From a virus: a DNA stretch of 48,979 bases. A program made the position numbers and the translations under genes. Positions within the stretch are counted from its first letter, which is position 1. Every line of letters begins with the position of its first letter. The notes beneath the pieces were generated by a model. That model worked only from the letters and a program-made list of their open reading frames with translations. It ran no database searches and had not been told where the DNA came from. Shown here in pieces: positions 1 through 8,747 of this stretch. The DNA is taken from the IMG/VR virus record IMGVR_UViG_3300046724_000053, positions 1 to 48,979 of that record. One strand, written 5' to 3'.

Positions 1-127
1 CAACGTCCTGCTCTGATGGCTGTTGGTGCCCGTAGGTCTGAGGAATACTTGGCTACCACAATGTTTGTGGATGCTAATGGTCCTCATGCCTCTTTCTTCA
101 CGGCTGGGAATAACAACATCATTCCGT
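1..127. repeat. Left copy of 127-bp terminal overlap
   Basis: These 127 bases are identical to 48853-48979. Both copies lie inside the major capsid gene in the same frame. An exact 127-base overlap is what a k-mer assembler leaves when it closes a circle, so this is probably an assembly overlap on a circular or circularly permuted genome of 48,852 bp rather than a biological terminal repeat. Confidence 0.9.
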
Positions 128-681
128 CTAATCCGATTTTGAGTATTCAGGGTCTTCAGGCTGGAATGAAGAGACTGGCTGCTCAAAAGGATGCTGACGG
201 TCAGCCAATTGTCATCACGGCTTTTGCTCTGGTTGTTACTCCAGCTTTGAAGATCACAGCTGAAAATATCATGAACGCAACCCAGATTCGGGTGAATGAT
301 AATACATCCGGCCCGGGTGGTGGTACAGCCGGTCAGTTCATCTACACTGAGAATTGGATGAAGGGTTATACCCAATTGTACGTTAATCCTTACATTCCAT
401 ACATTGCATCTTCAGCCAATGCGGACACCTCATGGTTCCTCATTGCCAACCCGAATGACCTTGGGACTCGCCCGGCATTTGTGTTTATCAAGCTGAATGG
501 ATATGAAGATCCTCAGCTGTTCCTGAAGTCTCCAAATTCACAGCTTATCGGTGGGGGTATGGTTGGAGCACTGGAAGGTGACTTTGACTCAGACGCTATC
601 GACTACAAGCTTCGGACATTCTTTGGTGCTGCCCAGATTGATCCAAAGATGGCTGTATCCTCCAACGGTTCCGGTAGCTAA
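1..681 (+). CDS. Major capsid protein, C-terminal part (continues from 48292)
   Basis: This is the 3' part of the gene that starts at 48292. Reading through the circular join gives one frame of 413 aa; the first in-frame ATG here (16) is codon 193 of that protein. It forms the icosahedral shell. The family call rests on length, position directly after protease/scaffold and decoration genes, and the segment before the join, which resembles HK97-fold or Mu gpT-like capsid subunits. The C-terminal half holds the hydrophobic beta strands expected of the A-domain, for example ITAFALVVTPAL and FVFIKLNGYEDPQLF. Its TAA shares one base with the next ATG at 681. Confidence 0.8.
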   Translation, partial: QRPALMAVGARRSEEYLATTMFVDANGPHASFFTAGNNNIIPSNPILSIQGLQAGMKRLAAQKDADGQPIVITAFALVVTPALKITAENIMNATQIRVNDNTSGPGGGTAGQFIYTENWMKGYTQLYVNPYIPYIASSANADTSWFLIANPNDLGTRPAFVFIKLNGYEDPQLFLKSPNSQLIGGGMVGALEGDFDSDAIDYKLRTFFGAAQIDPKMAVSSNGSGS

Positions 682-878
682 TGCCGGATAAGAGAGATGG
701 TCTCCCACTTCCTAAAGAGGTGGGGGACATCTATCTTGCTGAGATCCTTGGAGAACTCCGGGGTATGGATCAGCGACTCGAAAGAATCGAGTCTAAATTG
801 GGTGCTGATTCCCCGGAATCCAAGGAAATTGTCCACATTAAAGAACCTGACAAGCCTAAATTGAGTGAGAGTGTATAA
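681..878 (+). CDS. Small hypothetical virion-region protein (65 aa)
   Basis: Charged, soluble protein with a predicted helix around residues 15-45 (DIYLAEILGELRGMDQRLERIESKL, heptad-like). No family recognised. It overlaps the capsid stop by one base, so it is translationally coupled to it. Its last codons GAG AGT GTA TAA lie across the dispersed palindrome at 871-885, so the palindrome supplies the stop codon. A head-associated or regulatory role is only inferred from position. Confidence 0.65.
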   Translation: MPDKRDGLPLPKEVGDIYLAEILGELRGMDQRLERIESKLGADSPESKEIVHIKEPDKPKLSESV

Positions 879-885
879 TATACAC
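871..885 (+). repeat. Dispersed palindrome copy 1 (exact)
   Basis: GTGTATAATATACAC. Provides the TAA stop (876-878) of the upstream gene and holds a TATAAT 24 bases before the next gene's ATG at 904. No good -35 was seen 17 bp upstream. Confidence 0.9.
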
Positions 886-903
886 TTTTAGGAGGATAAG
901 AAA

Positions 904-1341
904 ATGGCTGCATTTGTAAAGTATGAGAATTTCGTAGAGGACTTCACCAATAAGATCCATGACCTGTTTGGTACGGCTGGATCAGGTGCAGATGTCCTCA
1001 AGGTCATGTTGAGTAATACAGCCCCGAATGCTGCCACCCATAAGGTTAGGGCTGACTCCACTGAGATTGGTGCTGGAAATGGCTACACCTCTGGAGGATC
1101 TTCAGCTACCAATGTGGGTACTCGTTCTGGAGGTACATTGACTGTAGCTGGTACAGATATTGTATTCACAGCAGCAGGTGGATCTATCGGACCTTTCCGA
1201 TATGCGATTCTGTACAATGACACTCCAACATCTCCAGCTGACCCCCTGATTGGTTACTGGGATGCAGGTTCAAATATTACTCTGAATGACACAGACACAT
1301 TCACAGTGGACTTTGGTGCCAGTATCTTTACTGTAGCTTAG
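904..1341 (+). CDS. Beta-rich virion protein (145 aa), decoration or fibre-like
   Basis: A strong ribosome site (AGGAGGATAAGAAA) precedes the ATG. The protein is rich in Gly, Thr, Ser and Ala and alternates short beta strands (TLTVAGTDIVFTAAGGSIGPF), typical of small phage structural proteins that decorate heads or fibres. It lies between the capsid gene and the tail connectors, among other beta-rich accessory genes. No named family is recognised, so the exact site in the virion is not known. Confidence 0.65.
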   Translation: MAAFVKYENFVEDFTNKIHDLFGTAGSGADVLKVMLSNTAPNAATHKVRADSTEIGAGNGYTSGGSSATNVGTRSGGTLTVAGTDIVFTAAGGSIGPFRYAILYNDTPTSPADPLIGYWDAGSNITLNDTDTFTVDFGASIFTVA

Positions 1342-1365
1342 GGATAAAGGAGGGGATATTCCAAA

Positions 1366-3429
1366 ATGAGGAGAAAGATTCTACTGCTGGTTTTGATGCT
1401 AATCTCTTCAGATGGGTATGCCCAACTTTATTCTGGAATTATTGATCCTGCCCGTGCTGCTCCATCATGGCCTACTGCGGGTGCAACAATCAAAACCGAA
1501 GGTCATACCTGTAATAGTTACACAACTGGTTCACCCCCGGCAAATGTGGCTGCACTCAATACTGCAATCTCTACATGTAGTAGTGGTAGTAGCTCATCAA
1601 ATGTAGGACTGATTACATTTGGTGCAGGAACTTACAATTTTGCTGGTGGAGTTAACTTAAAGTCTAATGTGATCCTCCGTGGTGCTGGTATGTCCACGAT
1701 TTTTAACATTACTAGCACATCAGGAACAACATGGCTTTTTGGTGGCTCTAATGGTTCAGTATCTATATCTGGATCATTTGCAAATTGGGCTGATGGAAAT
1801 CCTCCCATGTTGGGGTATGGAACTACTGGACACACATGGACTGGGACAAATGGGACTAGCAATGTGTATACCAAAGGGGCTACGGTCCTAAATCTTGGAT
1901 CTACTCCTACTGGGCTTTCTGTTGGGGATGAATTGATTTGTTGGGAAGCCAATGAATCTCAATTTCCTATTAGTGGCTATTTTGTTGGAAGTCATACTTC
2001 TGTATCTCCAACTGGAATTTCTCTAGCCGGAACTTATTATGACATGGGAGGAGTTACAGAACTAAGGTCTATTGTTACTAATGTCAGTGGTACTCAGGTT
2101 ACAATTACTGACAAGCTAGTTCATCCAACAGGGGTGTGGAAGACAAGTCTTACTCCTATGTGTGGTTGGATTGTGGCTAGTGACTTGATTCAGAATGTTG
2201 GTGTGGAAAATCTGCTTATCAATACTAAAAACAATACAACAGTTCAAGATACTGTAATTGGTATGCTTTGGGCTGTTAATTGTTGGGTCAAAGGTGTTGG
2301 AATTACGCCATACTACCTGCCATTTCATACTGGAGGTGCAGTCAATTTTGTTGTGACATATAATGACAGTCTACATGTCACATTCCGGGATGGTTGGCTT
2401 GATCGTGCTCAAGGTGGGGGTGCAACTACTACAACCACCTATGGGATTGTTCTACAAGCTACACATTTCTCCCTTGTTGAAAATAATATCAACAACAATG
2501 TCGAATCTCCAAATCCAATCCTATTAGCTGGGACAGGAAATGTTTATACGTTCAACTATGAGAACTATGTTCATGATGATGGACAAGAAGGAGGACTGCA
2601 ATTTCATGACCCGGGGTCGGCTCTTAATTTAGTTGAGGGTAATAAGTATTCTAAGTTATGGGCTGACCAATTTCATGGTGATTCTAATCTAAATACAATA
2701 TTTAGGAATCATTTCTCAAATGGTGGAATAGATATTTGGACTTATAATCGCTGGTATAATTTGATTGGTAATGCCATAAATTCTTCTACAGCCTATAAAT
2801 CCTGTGAATCTGACTCCACAAAATATGATCGTGGTACTGGAGTCGCATTTCGTCTTGGCTATCCTAGTTCTTCTGCCAGTAATGCAGATAGCAATGAGGG
2901 TGGATATGCAGGAACTATATCTGCCGATCCTCTTGTTTGTTCAACCACAATGATATGGGGAAATTATAGTGTGTTTGGAGCAACTTCACACTTCGACAAC
3001 GGAGATGTTCCATCTGGAGATTCTGTATTTCCTAATGCTGTTCCTTCTAATCATACGCTTCCTCCTTCATTCATATACACAGTTTCACCCCCATGGTGGC
3101 CTACTGGAGTATCATGGTCTCTTATGGGGCCTGATATATCAGATGGTACTTATCTTAGTGGACATGCCAGAAAGACTCCAGCACAACTTTGTTTTGAGGC
3201 GGCTGGGGGAGTAGATGGGGTTTCAAATCTTACAGCCATTAATAGTTTTGTTCCATTAACTTGCTATAATGGGGGTGGTGCAGGTCAAGGAGCAGTTCAG
3301 ACTAAAATTCTCTTAGTAGTCCTTCTTCATATAGCAATACTACTTTCACTCTTATCCTATACCGTGCTTAAATCTCAATCTCCTGTATTTGAATCCCAAG
3401 TGTATAATATACACATGGAAGTTAAGTAG
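1366..3429 (+). CDS. Secreted right-handed beta-helix protein (687 aa) with C-terminal membrane segment
   Basis: The N terminus is a signal peptide: MRRK, hydrophobic LLLVLMLISS, then cleavage-like GYAQ. Residues about 60-600 look like a pectate-lyase or tailspike beta helix: Asn/Gly-rich short strands such as GLITFGAGTYNFAGG and NVILRGAGMST. Near the C terminus (about residues 650-670) is a hydrophobic stretch, ILLVVLLHIAILLSLLSYTVL, probably a membrane anchor, followed by VYNIH encoded by a dispersed palindrome (3400-3414). Ribosome site AAGGAGGGG. A phage virion spike would not normally carry a signal peptide and anchor, so this may be an exported cell-surface protein (polysaccharide lyase or exclusion factor) or a captured host gene. 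Confidence 0.75.
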   Translation: MRRKILLLVLMLISSDGYAQLYSGIIDPARAAPSWPTAGATIKTEGHTCNSYTTGSPPANVAALNTAISTCSSGSSSSNVGLITFGAGTYNFAGGVNLKSNVILRGAGMSTIFNITSTSGTTWLFGGSNGSVSISGSFANWADGNPPMLGYGTTGHTWTGTNGTSNVYTKGATVLNLGSTPTGLSVGDELICWEANESQFPISGYFVGSHTSVSPTGISLAGTYYDMGGVTELRSIVTNVSGTQVTITDKLVHPTGVWKTSLTPMCGWIVASDLIQNVGVENLLINTKNNTTVQDTVIGMLWAVNCWVKGVGITPYYLPFHTGGAVNFVVTYNDSLHVTFRDGWLDRAQGGGATTTTTYGIVLQATHFSLVENNINNNVESPNPILLAGTGNVYTFNYENYVHDDGQEGGLQFHDPGSALNLVEGNKYSKLWADQFHGDSNLNTIFRNHFSNGGIDIWTYNRWYNLIGNAINSSTAYKSCESDSTKYDRGTGVAFRLGYPSSSASNADSNEGGYAGTISADPLVCSTTMIWGNYSVFGATSHFDNGDVPSGDSVFPNAVPSNHTLPPSFIYTVSPPWWPTGVSWSLMGPDISDGTYLSGHARKTPAQLCFEAAGGVDGVSNLTAINSFVPLTCYNGGGAGQGAVQTKILLVVLLHIAILLSLLSYTVLKSQSPVFESQVYNIHMEVK
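3400..3414 (+). repeat. Dispersed palindrome copy 2 (exact)
   Basis: GTGTATAATATACAC inside the 3' end of the beta-helix gene, encoding VYNIH; 22 bases before the next ATG (3436). Confidence 0.9.
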
Positions 3430-3435
3430 AAATAT

Positions 3436-3774
3436 ATGAGTCCTTGGAATTATTTCATTTCATTTTTTTCTGCTGCCATTGGTGGAGCTACTGTGATTGG
3501 GTATATTCAGCGTAGAGGAGCTACAGATATAACCCGATTAGGTCTTTGGATTAAAGGCAAGCTTGTAAAATGGATAAATAGGAGTGGGATTCTCATTAAG
3601 TTAAAGGGGATGCCTTCAAAGGTAATGGAATTTAGAAAACCGAAGGTGTTAAGTGTAGACGATAAACTGAAGTTGGCATTTGAGAATGATAGACGTATCC
3701 CGGCTTGGAAATCTAGGCAGATTAACTTTGGGAATCGTTTACCATCTAAATCACTTAGATACATTGTAAGGTAA
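3436..3774 (+). CDS. Small membrane-anchored protein (112 aa)
   Basis: Residues about 5-22 (YFISFFSAAIGGATVIGYI) form one transmembrane helix, followed by a basic soluble domain rich in Lys and Arg (RKPKVLSVDDKLKLAFENDRR). Ribosome site is weak. It follows the exported beta-helix gene and precedes a virion protein gene. No family recognised; it may work with the membrane-anchored neighbour. Confidence 0.55.
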   Translation: MSPWNYFISFFSAAIGGATVIGYIQRRGATDITRLGLWIKGKLVKWINRSGILIKLKGMPSKVMEFRKPKVLSVDDKLKLAFENDRRIPAWKSRQINFGNRLPSKSLRYIVR

Positions 3775-3780
3775 CTAATT

Positions 3781-5082
3781 GTGGACATATTAGTAGCAAA
3801 ACATCCTTTGATTCTATCCAGTCTGAAGAATGAGCAGACTGTAGAATCATTTGATATTCATCCTCTAACTGAATCATTGCGTATTGTCATATCCCGTCCG
3901 ACACAAAGTTCAGATATCGTTTGGGATGAAGCTAGTGCAATATCTATTCGTCTAGGGATTGAGTTGGATGGTTACATTCTTCACTGTGAAGGTGGTGCAA
4001 CAGGAGGTATTAGATCTGTTAATGGAGTTGATATCCTATCCTATTCTCTGGAATGGAAATTGCCATGTGGGTATTTTGATCCTGAAGTTAAACTTGTCAA
4101 ACGTATTGGCGAGATGAAAGTAGGAAGTTTTAAAGCTTTCGCTGTATTTCAGCTTACAAAGGGAAACTCGATATCTACTGATATTCTAATAGAAGGAAAT
4201 AATTCTGAAGTAGATCAAATCCCATTTCACAATTCGGTTACATTTGACAGCCAAACTTCAATACAAGAGGTATTTGGGGATGGCATTGTCAGTGTAAATC
4301 ATACTGCCTCTGGATCAAATAGAGTAGCTATTATGGGAGTGGCTACGGATGCTGCATTCGGAACTGTAGCTGGAACTGTAACTTACGGTGGTTCATCAGC
4401 AACTAATATTGTCACTAATGATGGGAATTTTGCTGATAATGCAGCTTACTACTTCATTGCTCCTCCAACGTCGTCTCAGACTGTTATTAGTGATCTAACG
4501 GATACTGCTCCAACATCTCATACATTAGGAGTTGTGATTCTAAATGGAGTGGATCAAGTAACTCCTGTTGGAACCCCACAATTCTTTGCGGATACATCTG
4601 CTCCAAGTCCAGCAAGTCTTGACATAGGCTCTATTGGAACAGATGACATGGTTATTGACGTACTCTATCTTAGGCTTGCTGCTGTAACTGTTGGTGCAGA
4701 CCAAACTGAGAGGGTGATAGTAACTAATGGGACTAATCCTGATTTGTTCAGAATGTCTACCCAGCCCGGTTCTGCTGGGGGAGTCATGTCATGGACTTGG
4801 ACTGGAACCGGCCATTACGCATTTATAGCCGTTAAAGTAATTGCAGCTTTAACAGGAGTTACAAACGAGCAAGCATCCTATAGGTTCCGCAATGATGATG
4901 GATCTGAGGTTACTGCCACGTGGAAAGCAGCACAAGCTACTGATATCCTTATATCCCCATTAGAAAGTTTCAGGCTCAGGATGGTAACTGATGCTACAGG
5001 AGATCCTCCAGCCCAAAAAGCAACACTGCAATACAAGAAAACCACCCAGCCAGATTGGCAAGATATTACTTTGAGACCATAG
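3781..5082 (+). CDS. Beta-rich minor virion protein (433 aa)
   Basis: GTG is the only sensible start; an AAGG lies about ten bases upstream. The first 150 residues have a charged beta-sheet pattern; the middle (about 160-340) is a Gly/Thr-rich region resembling lectin-like or Ig-like phage modules; the C-terminal 70 residues (YRFRNDDGSE...W...FRLRM...LQYKKTTQPDWQDI) match a short domain often seen at the end of phage surface proteins. Probable host-surface or particle-surface binding protein; exact role unknown. Confidence 0.6.
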   Translation: MDILVAKHPLILSSLKNEQTVESFDIHPLTESLRIVISRPTQSSDIVWDEASAISIRLGIELDGYILHCEGGATGGIRSVNGVDILSYSLEWKLPCGYFDPEVKLVKRIGEMKVGSFKAFAVFQLTKGNSISTDILIEGNNSEVDQIPFHNSVTFDSQTSIQEVFGDGIVSVNHTASGSNRVAIMGVATDAAFGTVAGTVTYGGSSATNIVTNDGNFADNAAYYFIAPPTSSQTVISDLTDTAPTSHTLGVVILNGVDQVTPVGTPQFFADTSAPSPASLDIGSIGTDDMVIDVLYLRLAAVTVGADQTERVIVTNGTNPDLFRMSTQPGSAGGVMSWTWTGTGHYAFIAVKVIAALTGVTNEQASYRFRNDDGSEVTATWKAAQATDILISPLESFRLRMVTDATGDPPAQKATLQYKKTTQPDWQDITLRP

Positions 5083-5087
5083 CGAAT

Positions 5088-5102
5088 GTGTATATTATAC
5101 AC
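5088..5102 (-). repeat. Dispersed palindrome copy 3 (exact, reverse sense)
   Basis: GTGTATATTATACAC between genes, 17 bases before the ATG at 5120. Confidence 0.9.
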
Positions 5103-5119
5103 ATAGAGAGGTTAATCCG

Positions 5120-5392
5120 ATGCCAGCAAATGAGTCTTATGTTCAGATAGCCCCAGATTCTTCTGGAAAAAAGGTCCGTAACATAAAAGCTACGGTATAT
5201 GTTGAAGATGCAACAGTACCGGGGAAGCTGACACAGGCTTCAGTTCTGCTTCAGGTCACAGCCCTTTCTGATGAGAGAGGCAATATCATTAACAAGTTCA
5301 TTGACTATGAGTATCAGGCTCGGGTGATTGAACTTTTAACCCAGATCCGGGATGGGATTTCGATACTTTCCGGTAAACCGTTAGGAGATTAG
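5120..5392 (+). CDS. Hypothetical virion-region protein (90 aa)
   Basis: Starts after a GAGAGG ribosome site and lies between two structural genes, with a dispersed palindrome just upstream. Residues about 1-55 have beta-strand character (RNIKATVYVEDATV) and residues 60-85 form a helix (QARVIELLTQIRDGISIL). No family recognised. The neighbourhood suggests a minor particle component or fibre partner. Confidence 0.55.
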   Translation: MPANESYVQIAPDSSGKKVRNIKATVYVEDATVPGKLTQASVLLQVTALSDERGNIINKFIDYEYQARVIELLTQIRDGISILSGKPLGD

Positions 5393-5401
5393 GAGAAAAC
5401 A

Positions 5402-6166
5402 ATGGATACAAGAATTCAAGGTCAGGCAAGTCGAATACTTCCACAGGGCGTACCGGATACGGTTGATGAAATCCTCCGGGTAGGCCGATATGGGGAAGCC
5501 TATGTGGAACCCATGATCCGTAAACAGCACCTTCTGGCCGATGAAGGAAGCTACTTTACGGTTAACAATGCCCAAACAGGTATTGCTACTCCAGCAGTGG
5601 CTTCCTTTGGAGCTACAACCCCGTTGATTGTCATTTCCAATACAGATAGCGTTAACTCTACAGGTAAACGTATCTACTTGGACAATATCACTCTGATTAC
5701 AACTGCCGCTGGTGGTTGGGCTTCAGCTGGAGTCAATGAGCAGTTGATGACTTATCTGGATACTGGAGACCGTTATACCTCTGGTGGTACAGATTTGTCC
5801 AGTCTGATTGTAAATCCAAACATGGATGCACCATTCAGGAATTCTGTTGCGCGTGTTCGGTTTGGAGCAATCACAGCCGCCGCCGCTTCTGGTTCTGTTC
5901 GTTGCATCAATGGGTTGAGGATTCTGCGACCGGCAGTGTCCGCTACTGTTGCTGATGTGGTTGGAGAAACCAAAGTGTTGAACTTTGGGGGTGTGGAAGC
6001 TATGTTGAATGGCTCAATTACTGTAGCTAATGCCAACATGATTTCTATCCCGCTTCCTCCGGTTATCATTGGACCTCAACAGTGCCTTTTGATCTATTTC
6101 GTTCTGAATGGGACAACTCCGAGTGCTGCCAGCTTTGCGCCGGAAATCTCATGGTTTGAAAGATAG
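5402..6166 (+). CDS. Structural protein (254 aa), accessory head or fibre
   Basis: AGGAG ribosome site seven bases before the ATG and only nine bases after the previous gene, so same operon. The sequence is dominated by beta strands with Ala/Thr/Ser-rich turns (GKRIYLDNITLITTAAGGWASAG, ANMISIPLPPVIIGPQQCLLIYFVL), with no signal peptide. It resembles phage fibre-like proteins in composition only, and no specific family can be named. Confidence 0.6.
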   Translation: MDTRIQGQASRILPQGVPDTVDEILRVGRYGEAYVEPMIRKQHLLADEGSYFTVNNAQTGIATPAVASFGATTPLIVISNTDSVNSTGKRIYLDNITLITTAAGGWASAGVNEQLMTYLDTGDRYTSGGTDLSSLIVNPNMDAPFRNSVARVRFGAITAAAASGSVRCINGLRILRPAVSATVADVVGETKVLNFGGVEAMLNGSITVANANMISIPLPPVIIGPQQCLLIYFVLNGTTPSAASFAPEISWFER

Positions 6167-6181
6167 ATCTAGCGGGAAGTC

Positions 6182-7315
6182 ATGCTCCTAGACCTGAGAT
6201 CAGACTGGGAACTGCCTCCTCTTATTCTCTCCGGATCGGCCAACATTGCGGCATCCGGGGAGAATACTACTGCCCTTTTAACTCCTCCAAATAGTAAGTC
6301 TACTGCTAACTTTGGTGGTGGCCGGATTCAGGATGATGAAAATCCGGGAGATGCTGTAGATGTTGGCACTAGCCAATATCGAGAAGATGAATGGTCTATC
6401 ATTGCTACCTCTAGTGCGGATACGCATGGAGGTGTATATCAGTTTAGGGTTATCTTGGATGGTAACCCTCTTAATACCTACACGGTATACCCCTCTGCAA
6501 CCTTATCCGGTCTTAGACTTCAAGCCTCATCTGGAACTTATACAGTAACCGGAACGGCTATTACAATCCGACAAGGTAGATCTGTAGTTGCTAGCTCTGG
6601 ATCATTTATAATTACTGGGGCTGATGCAACAGCCACATTCAATTATAGAGCAACAGCTACAAGTGGAACATATACTGTAACTGGAACAGCTGTTACCTTA
6701 AGACGCAATATTACTGTCTCTGCCTCATCTGGAACTTACGTAATAACTGGTACGGCGGCTACTCTTACAGTTACTACCGGAAACAGGCTTACAGCCTCAT
6801 CGGGCACATACACAATAACTGGAACTGCTGTTAATCTAACCAAAAAGATTGACACGCCTGTAACCTCTGGAACCTATGCAATAACTGGCACAGCTGCTAC
6901 GTTCCATACAGGTCACACTACTGTTGCTGGTTCAGGAACCTTTACCATCTCTGGTACAGCAGTCCTGTTTCATATTGGACATACCGTTTCTGCTACTACT
7001 GGGGCTTATGTAATAACTGGAACAGCAGTTACATTCCATCATGCCTACAGGATGGTAGCCTCTTCTGGAACGTATGTTATTACTGGATCAGCTGCAAATC
7101 TTACTAGACTTAAAGGGCTTACTGCTACCTCTGGAGTGTATAATATACAGGGTACAGCAGCTAATCTGACAGTCCGATCTAGGATGAGTAGTGCATCTGG
7201 AACGTATGTTATCACTGGTACTGCTGCTAATGTATTTGTAACATTCCTAATTACCCATTGGGGTTATGCTGAAATGGAAGTTGATACCGATAACGAGATG
7301 AGGGAAATGAAATGA
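6182..7315 (+). CDS. Eleven-repeat beta protein (377 aa), probable virion surface protein
   Basis: After about 110 residues the protein consists of eleven copies, spaced about 21 residues, of a unit with consensus SSGTYxITGTAxxL (residues about 115-360). Each looks like a beta-hairpin with its own linker. The tenth unit reads SGVYNIQGTA because a dispersed palindrome (7136-7150) is written into it. It lies just before the head-tail connector genes. Likely a stalk or adhesin built from repeats whose number could vary. A weak GGGAAG ribosome site supports the start; the stop overlaps the next start by four bases. Confidence 0.65.
   Translation: MLLDLRSDWELPPLILSGSANIAASGENTTALLTPPNSKSTANFGGGRIQDDENPGDAVDVGTSQYREDEWSIIATSSADTHGGVYQFRVILDGNPLNTYTVYPSATLSGLRLQASSGTYTVTGTAITIRQGRSVVASSGSFIITGADATATFNYRATATSGTYTVTGTAVTLRRNITVSASSGTYVITGTAATLTVTTGNRLTASSGTYTITGTAVNLTKKIDTPVTSGTYAITGTAATFHTGHTTVAGSGTFTISGTAVLFHIGHTVSATTGAYVITGTAVTFHHAYRMVASSGTYVITGSAANLTRLKGLTATSGVYNIQGTAANLTVRSRMSSASGTYVITGTAANVFVTFLITHWGYAEMEVDTDNEMREMK
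7136..7150 (+). repeat. Dispersed palindrome copy 4 (last base G)
   Basis: GTGTATAATATACAG inside the repeat protein, replacing the usual SGTYxIT codons by SGVYNIQ. Confidence 0.85.
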
Positions 7316-7887
7316 GTGATTTAACCCTAATAAGAACACTGACATCCGACTCTATTCAGTACGCGGCTGGAAAATCTATAGCAGATGGAGAAAAGACTGA
7401 ATTCAGATATCCTTATGCTCCTATCTATCCGGGCACTGCCAAGGTAAGAGTTAATGGAGCACTAAAGACTTTAGGTTCAGATTATACTATAGATGAAAGT
7501 ATTGGACTCATAACCTTCAATACTCCTCCACAGAATCAGTACGTTATTACTGTTTCAGCCAATACTACTTTGCTGAGTGATGCCCAAATTAACGAGATTC
7601 TTGGGCAGTATACAAGCAGCAGTGATGAGCCAGTAAAATTGGCAGCTGCCGACTGCTTGGATGTAATTGCTACATCTGAGGCTCTAATCCAGAAGAAGAT
7701 AAATATATTGGATCTGCAAACGGACGGTCCAGCTATAGCAGATAGTATGAGGAAACACGCTGAAACATTGCGTAAACAGGTATACGATCCGGCTTTTGCC
7801 GAACCTGATTTTGAAATCATAGAGCAGATTAATGACAAGCCCGGCTGGGATGAGAAGATCCTTAAAGACTTCATGAGGGATAGCTAG
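7312..7887 (+). CDS. Head-tail connector protein with N-terminal beta domain (191 aa)
   Basis: Residues 15-85 are a small beta domain (TEFRYPYAPIYPGTAKVRVNG...YTIDESIGLITFNTPP). Residues about 88-190 are helical, with the DAQINEILGQY...AAADCLDVIATSEALIQKK pattern typical of gp6-like connectors that dock on the portal. It starts inside an ATGA overlap with the repeat protein and is followed at once by other neck genes in the usual siphovirus order, which supports the assignment. Confidence 0.65.
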   Translation: MSDLTLIRTLTSDSIQYAAGKSIADGEKTEFRYPYAPIYPGTAKVRVNGALKTLGSDYTIDESIGLITFNTPPQNQYVITVSANTTLLSDAQINEILGQYTSSSDEPVKLAAADCLDVIATSEALIQKKINILDLQTDGPAIADSMRKHAETLRKQVYDPAFAEPDFEIIEQINDKPGWDEKILKDFMRDS

Positions 7888-7888
7888 A

Positions 7889-8275
7889 ATGCGTCGGCCT
7901 TTAATAGATATCCGGATGAAGTCCAATATCAGTGGGCATTACACGTCCAAGTGTACTATCCAGACTGTTCTCTATTCGGTTACAATTGCCAATCAGAAAG
8001 TCCCTAGTGGGTATTTTGATGTGTTAAGTATGGTGGATATTCAATGCCGAATGGCCCCATTTATTGAAACCCGAATGACAGATGATGAACAGAGGACTCA
8101 GGCAGTAGAGGCCAAGATTGTTCGGAGAACTGTTAAGCTTAATGGCTATTTTCCATCCATAGACACTCGAAGAATGGTAGCCAAAATAGATGGAATCTTA
8201 TTTCATATTCGAGGTGTTGAGGCTGACAGTATGAAGTATAGTACGAGATTGAGGCTGGAGATTCTTACTCCATAA
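7889..8275 (+). CDS. Head completion / head-tail stopper protein (128 aa)
   Basis: Position between the connector and the gp10-like gene, length, and a beta-barrel pattern (HYTSKCTIQTVL...RRTVKLNGYFPSIDTRRMVAKIDGILFHIRGVEAD...TRLRLEIL) fit the head-tail stopper family that seals the portal after packaging. The start follows the upstream TAG by one base, with GAGGG as a possible ribosome site. Family assignment rests on synteny more than on motifs. Confidence 0.6.
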   Translation: MRRPLIDIRMKSNISGHYTSKCTIQTVLYSVTIANQKVPSGYFDVLSMVDIQCRMAPFIETRMTDDEQRTQAVEAKIVRRTVKLNGYFPSIDTRRMVAKIDGILFHIRGVEADSMKYSTRLRLEILTP

Positions 8276-8279
8276 TTAT

Positions 8280-8747
8280 ATGGCTAATGTTCGAGTTACA
8301 GTTGGGGGTGTAGGCCAGAAGATAATGTCCCGTGAACCCGGGACTAGAGTTGGTCTACAGGTTAATACTTTTGGCATTGACAGGATTCGAGATGGATTAA
8401 CAGGTGAGGCACTTGTCCCTATCCTTACTGAAGCTATTCAACCTGCATTCTTACAGCTGCTTGCTGAATGGCCAGTTATTACAGGAGCTAGCAGAGACTC
8501 TGCTGATGTAGAGACCACGGAGATTGGAGCTAAATATGCCCGGGTTGCATTACAGATTGGTGGACAGAAGTTGATAGAAGATCCACGCAATATAAAGCAT
8601 ATTGACTATGCCCCTTATGTGGAATTCAATGGAACGTCCAAGACTCCAGCTGGGACTCTAACTCATGCTATGGTTGCTAACCAAGATGAGATGAGGGATT
8701 ATATCCATGATCGAGTTTCAGAATTACTACGGAGGTTAACTCAGTGA
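8280..8747 (+). CDS. HK97 gp10-like neck / tail completion protein (155 aa)
   Basis: Contains the signature layout of gp10-like proteins: an early helix, then PVITGASRDSADVETTEIGAKYARVALQIGG, then YAPYVEFNGTSKTPAGTLTHAMV, where a Y-A-x-Y-V-E-F-G-T motif is usual for this family, then a C-terminal helix (MRDYIHDRVSELLRRL). It joins the head to the tail. No clear ribosome site, so it is probably coupled to the upstream gene. Its stop overlaps the next GTG. Confidence 0.75.
   Translation: MANVRVTVGGVGQKIMSREPGTRVGLQVNTFGIDRIRDGLTGEALVPILTEAIQPAFLQLLAEWPVITGASRDSADVETTEIGAKYARVALQIGGQKLIEDPRNIKHIDYAPYVEFNGTSKTPAGTLTHAMVANQDEMRDYIHDRVSELLRRLTQ

Noticed and set aside
1-127. Biological direct terminal repeats
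   Set aside because: The repeat lies inside the capsid gene and has an assembler k-mer length, so an assembly overlap is more likely.
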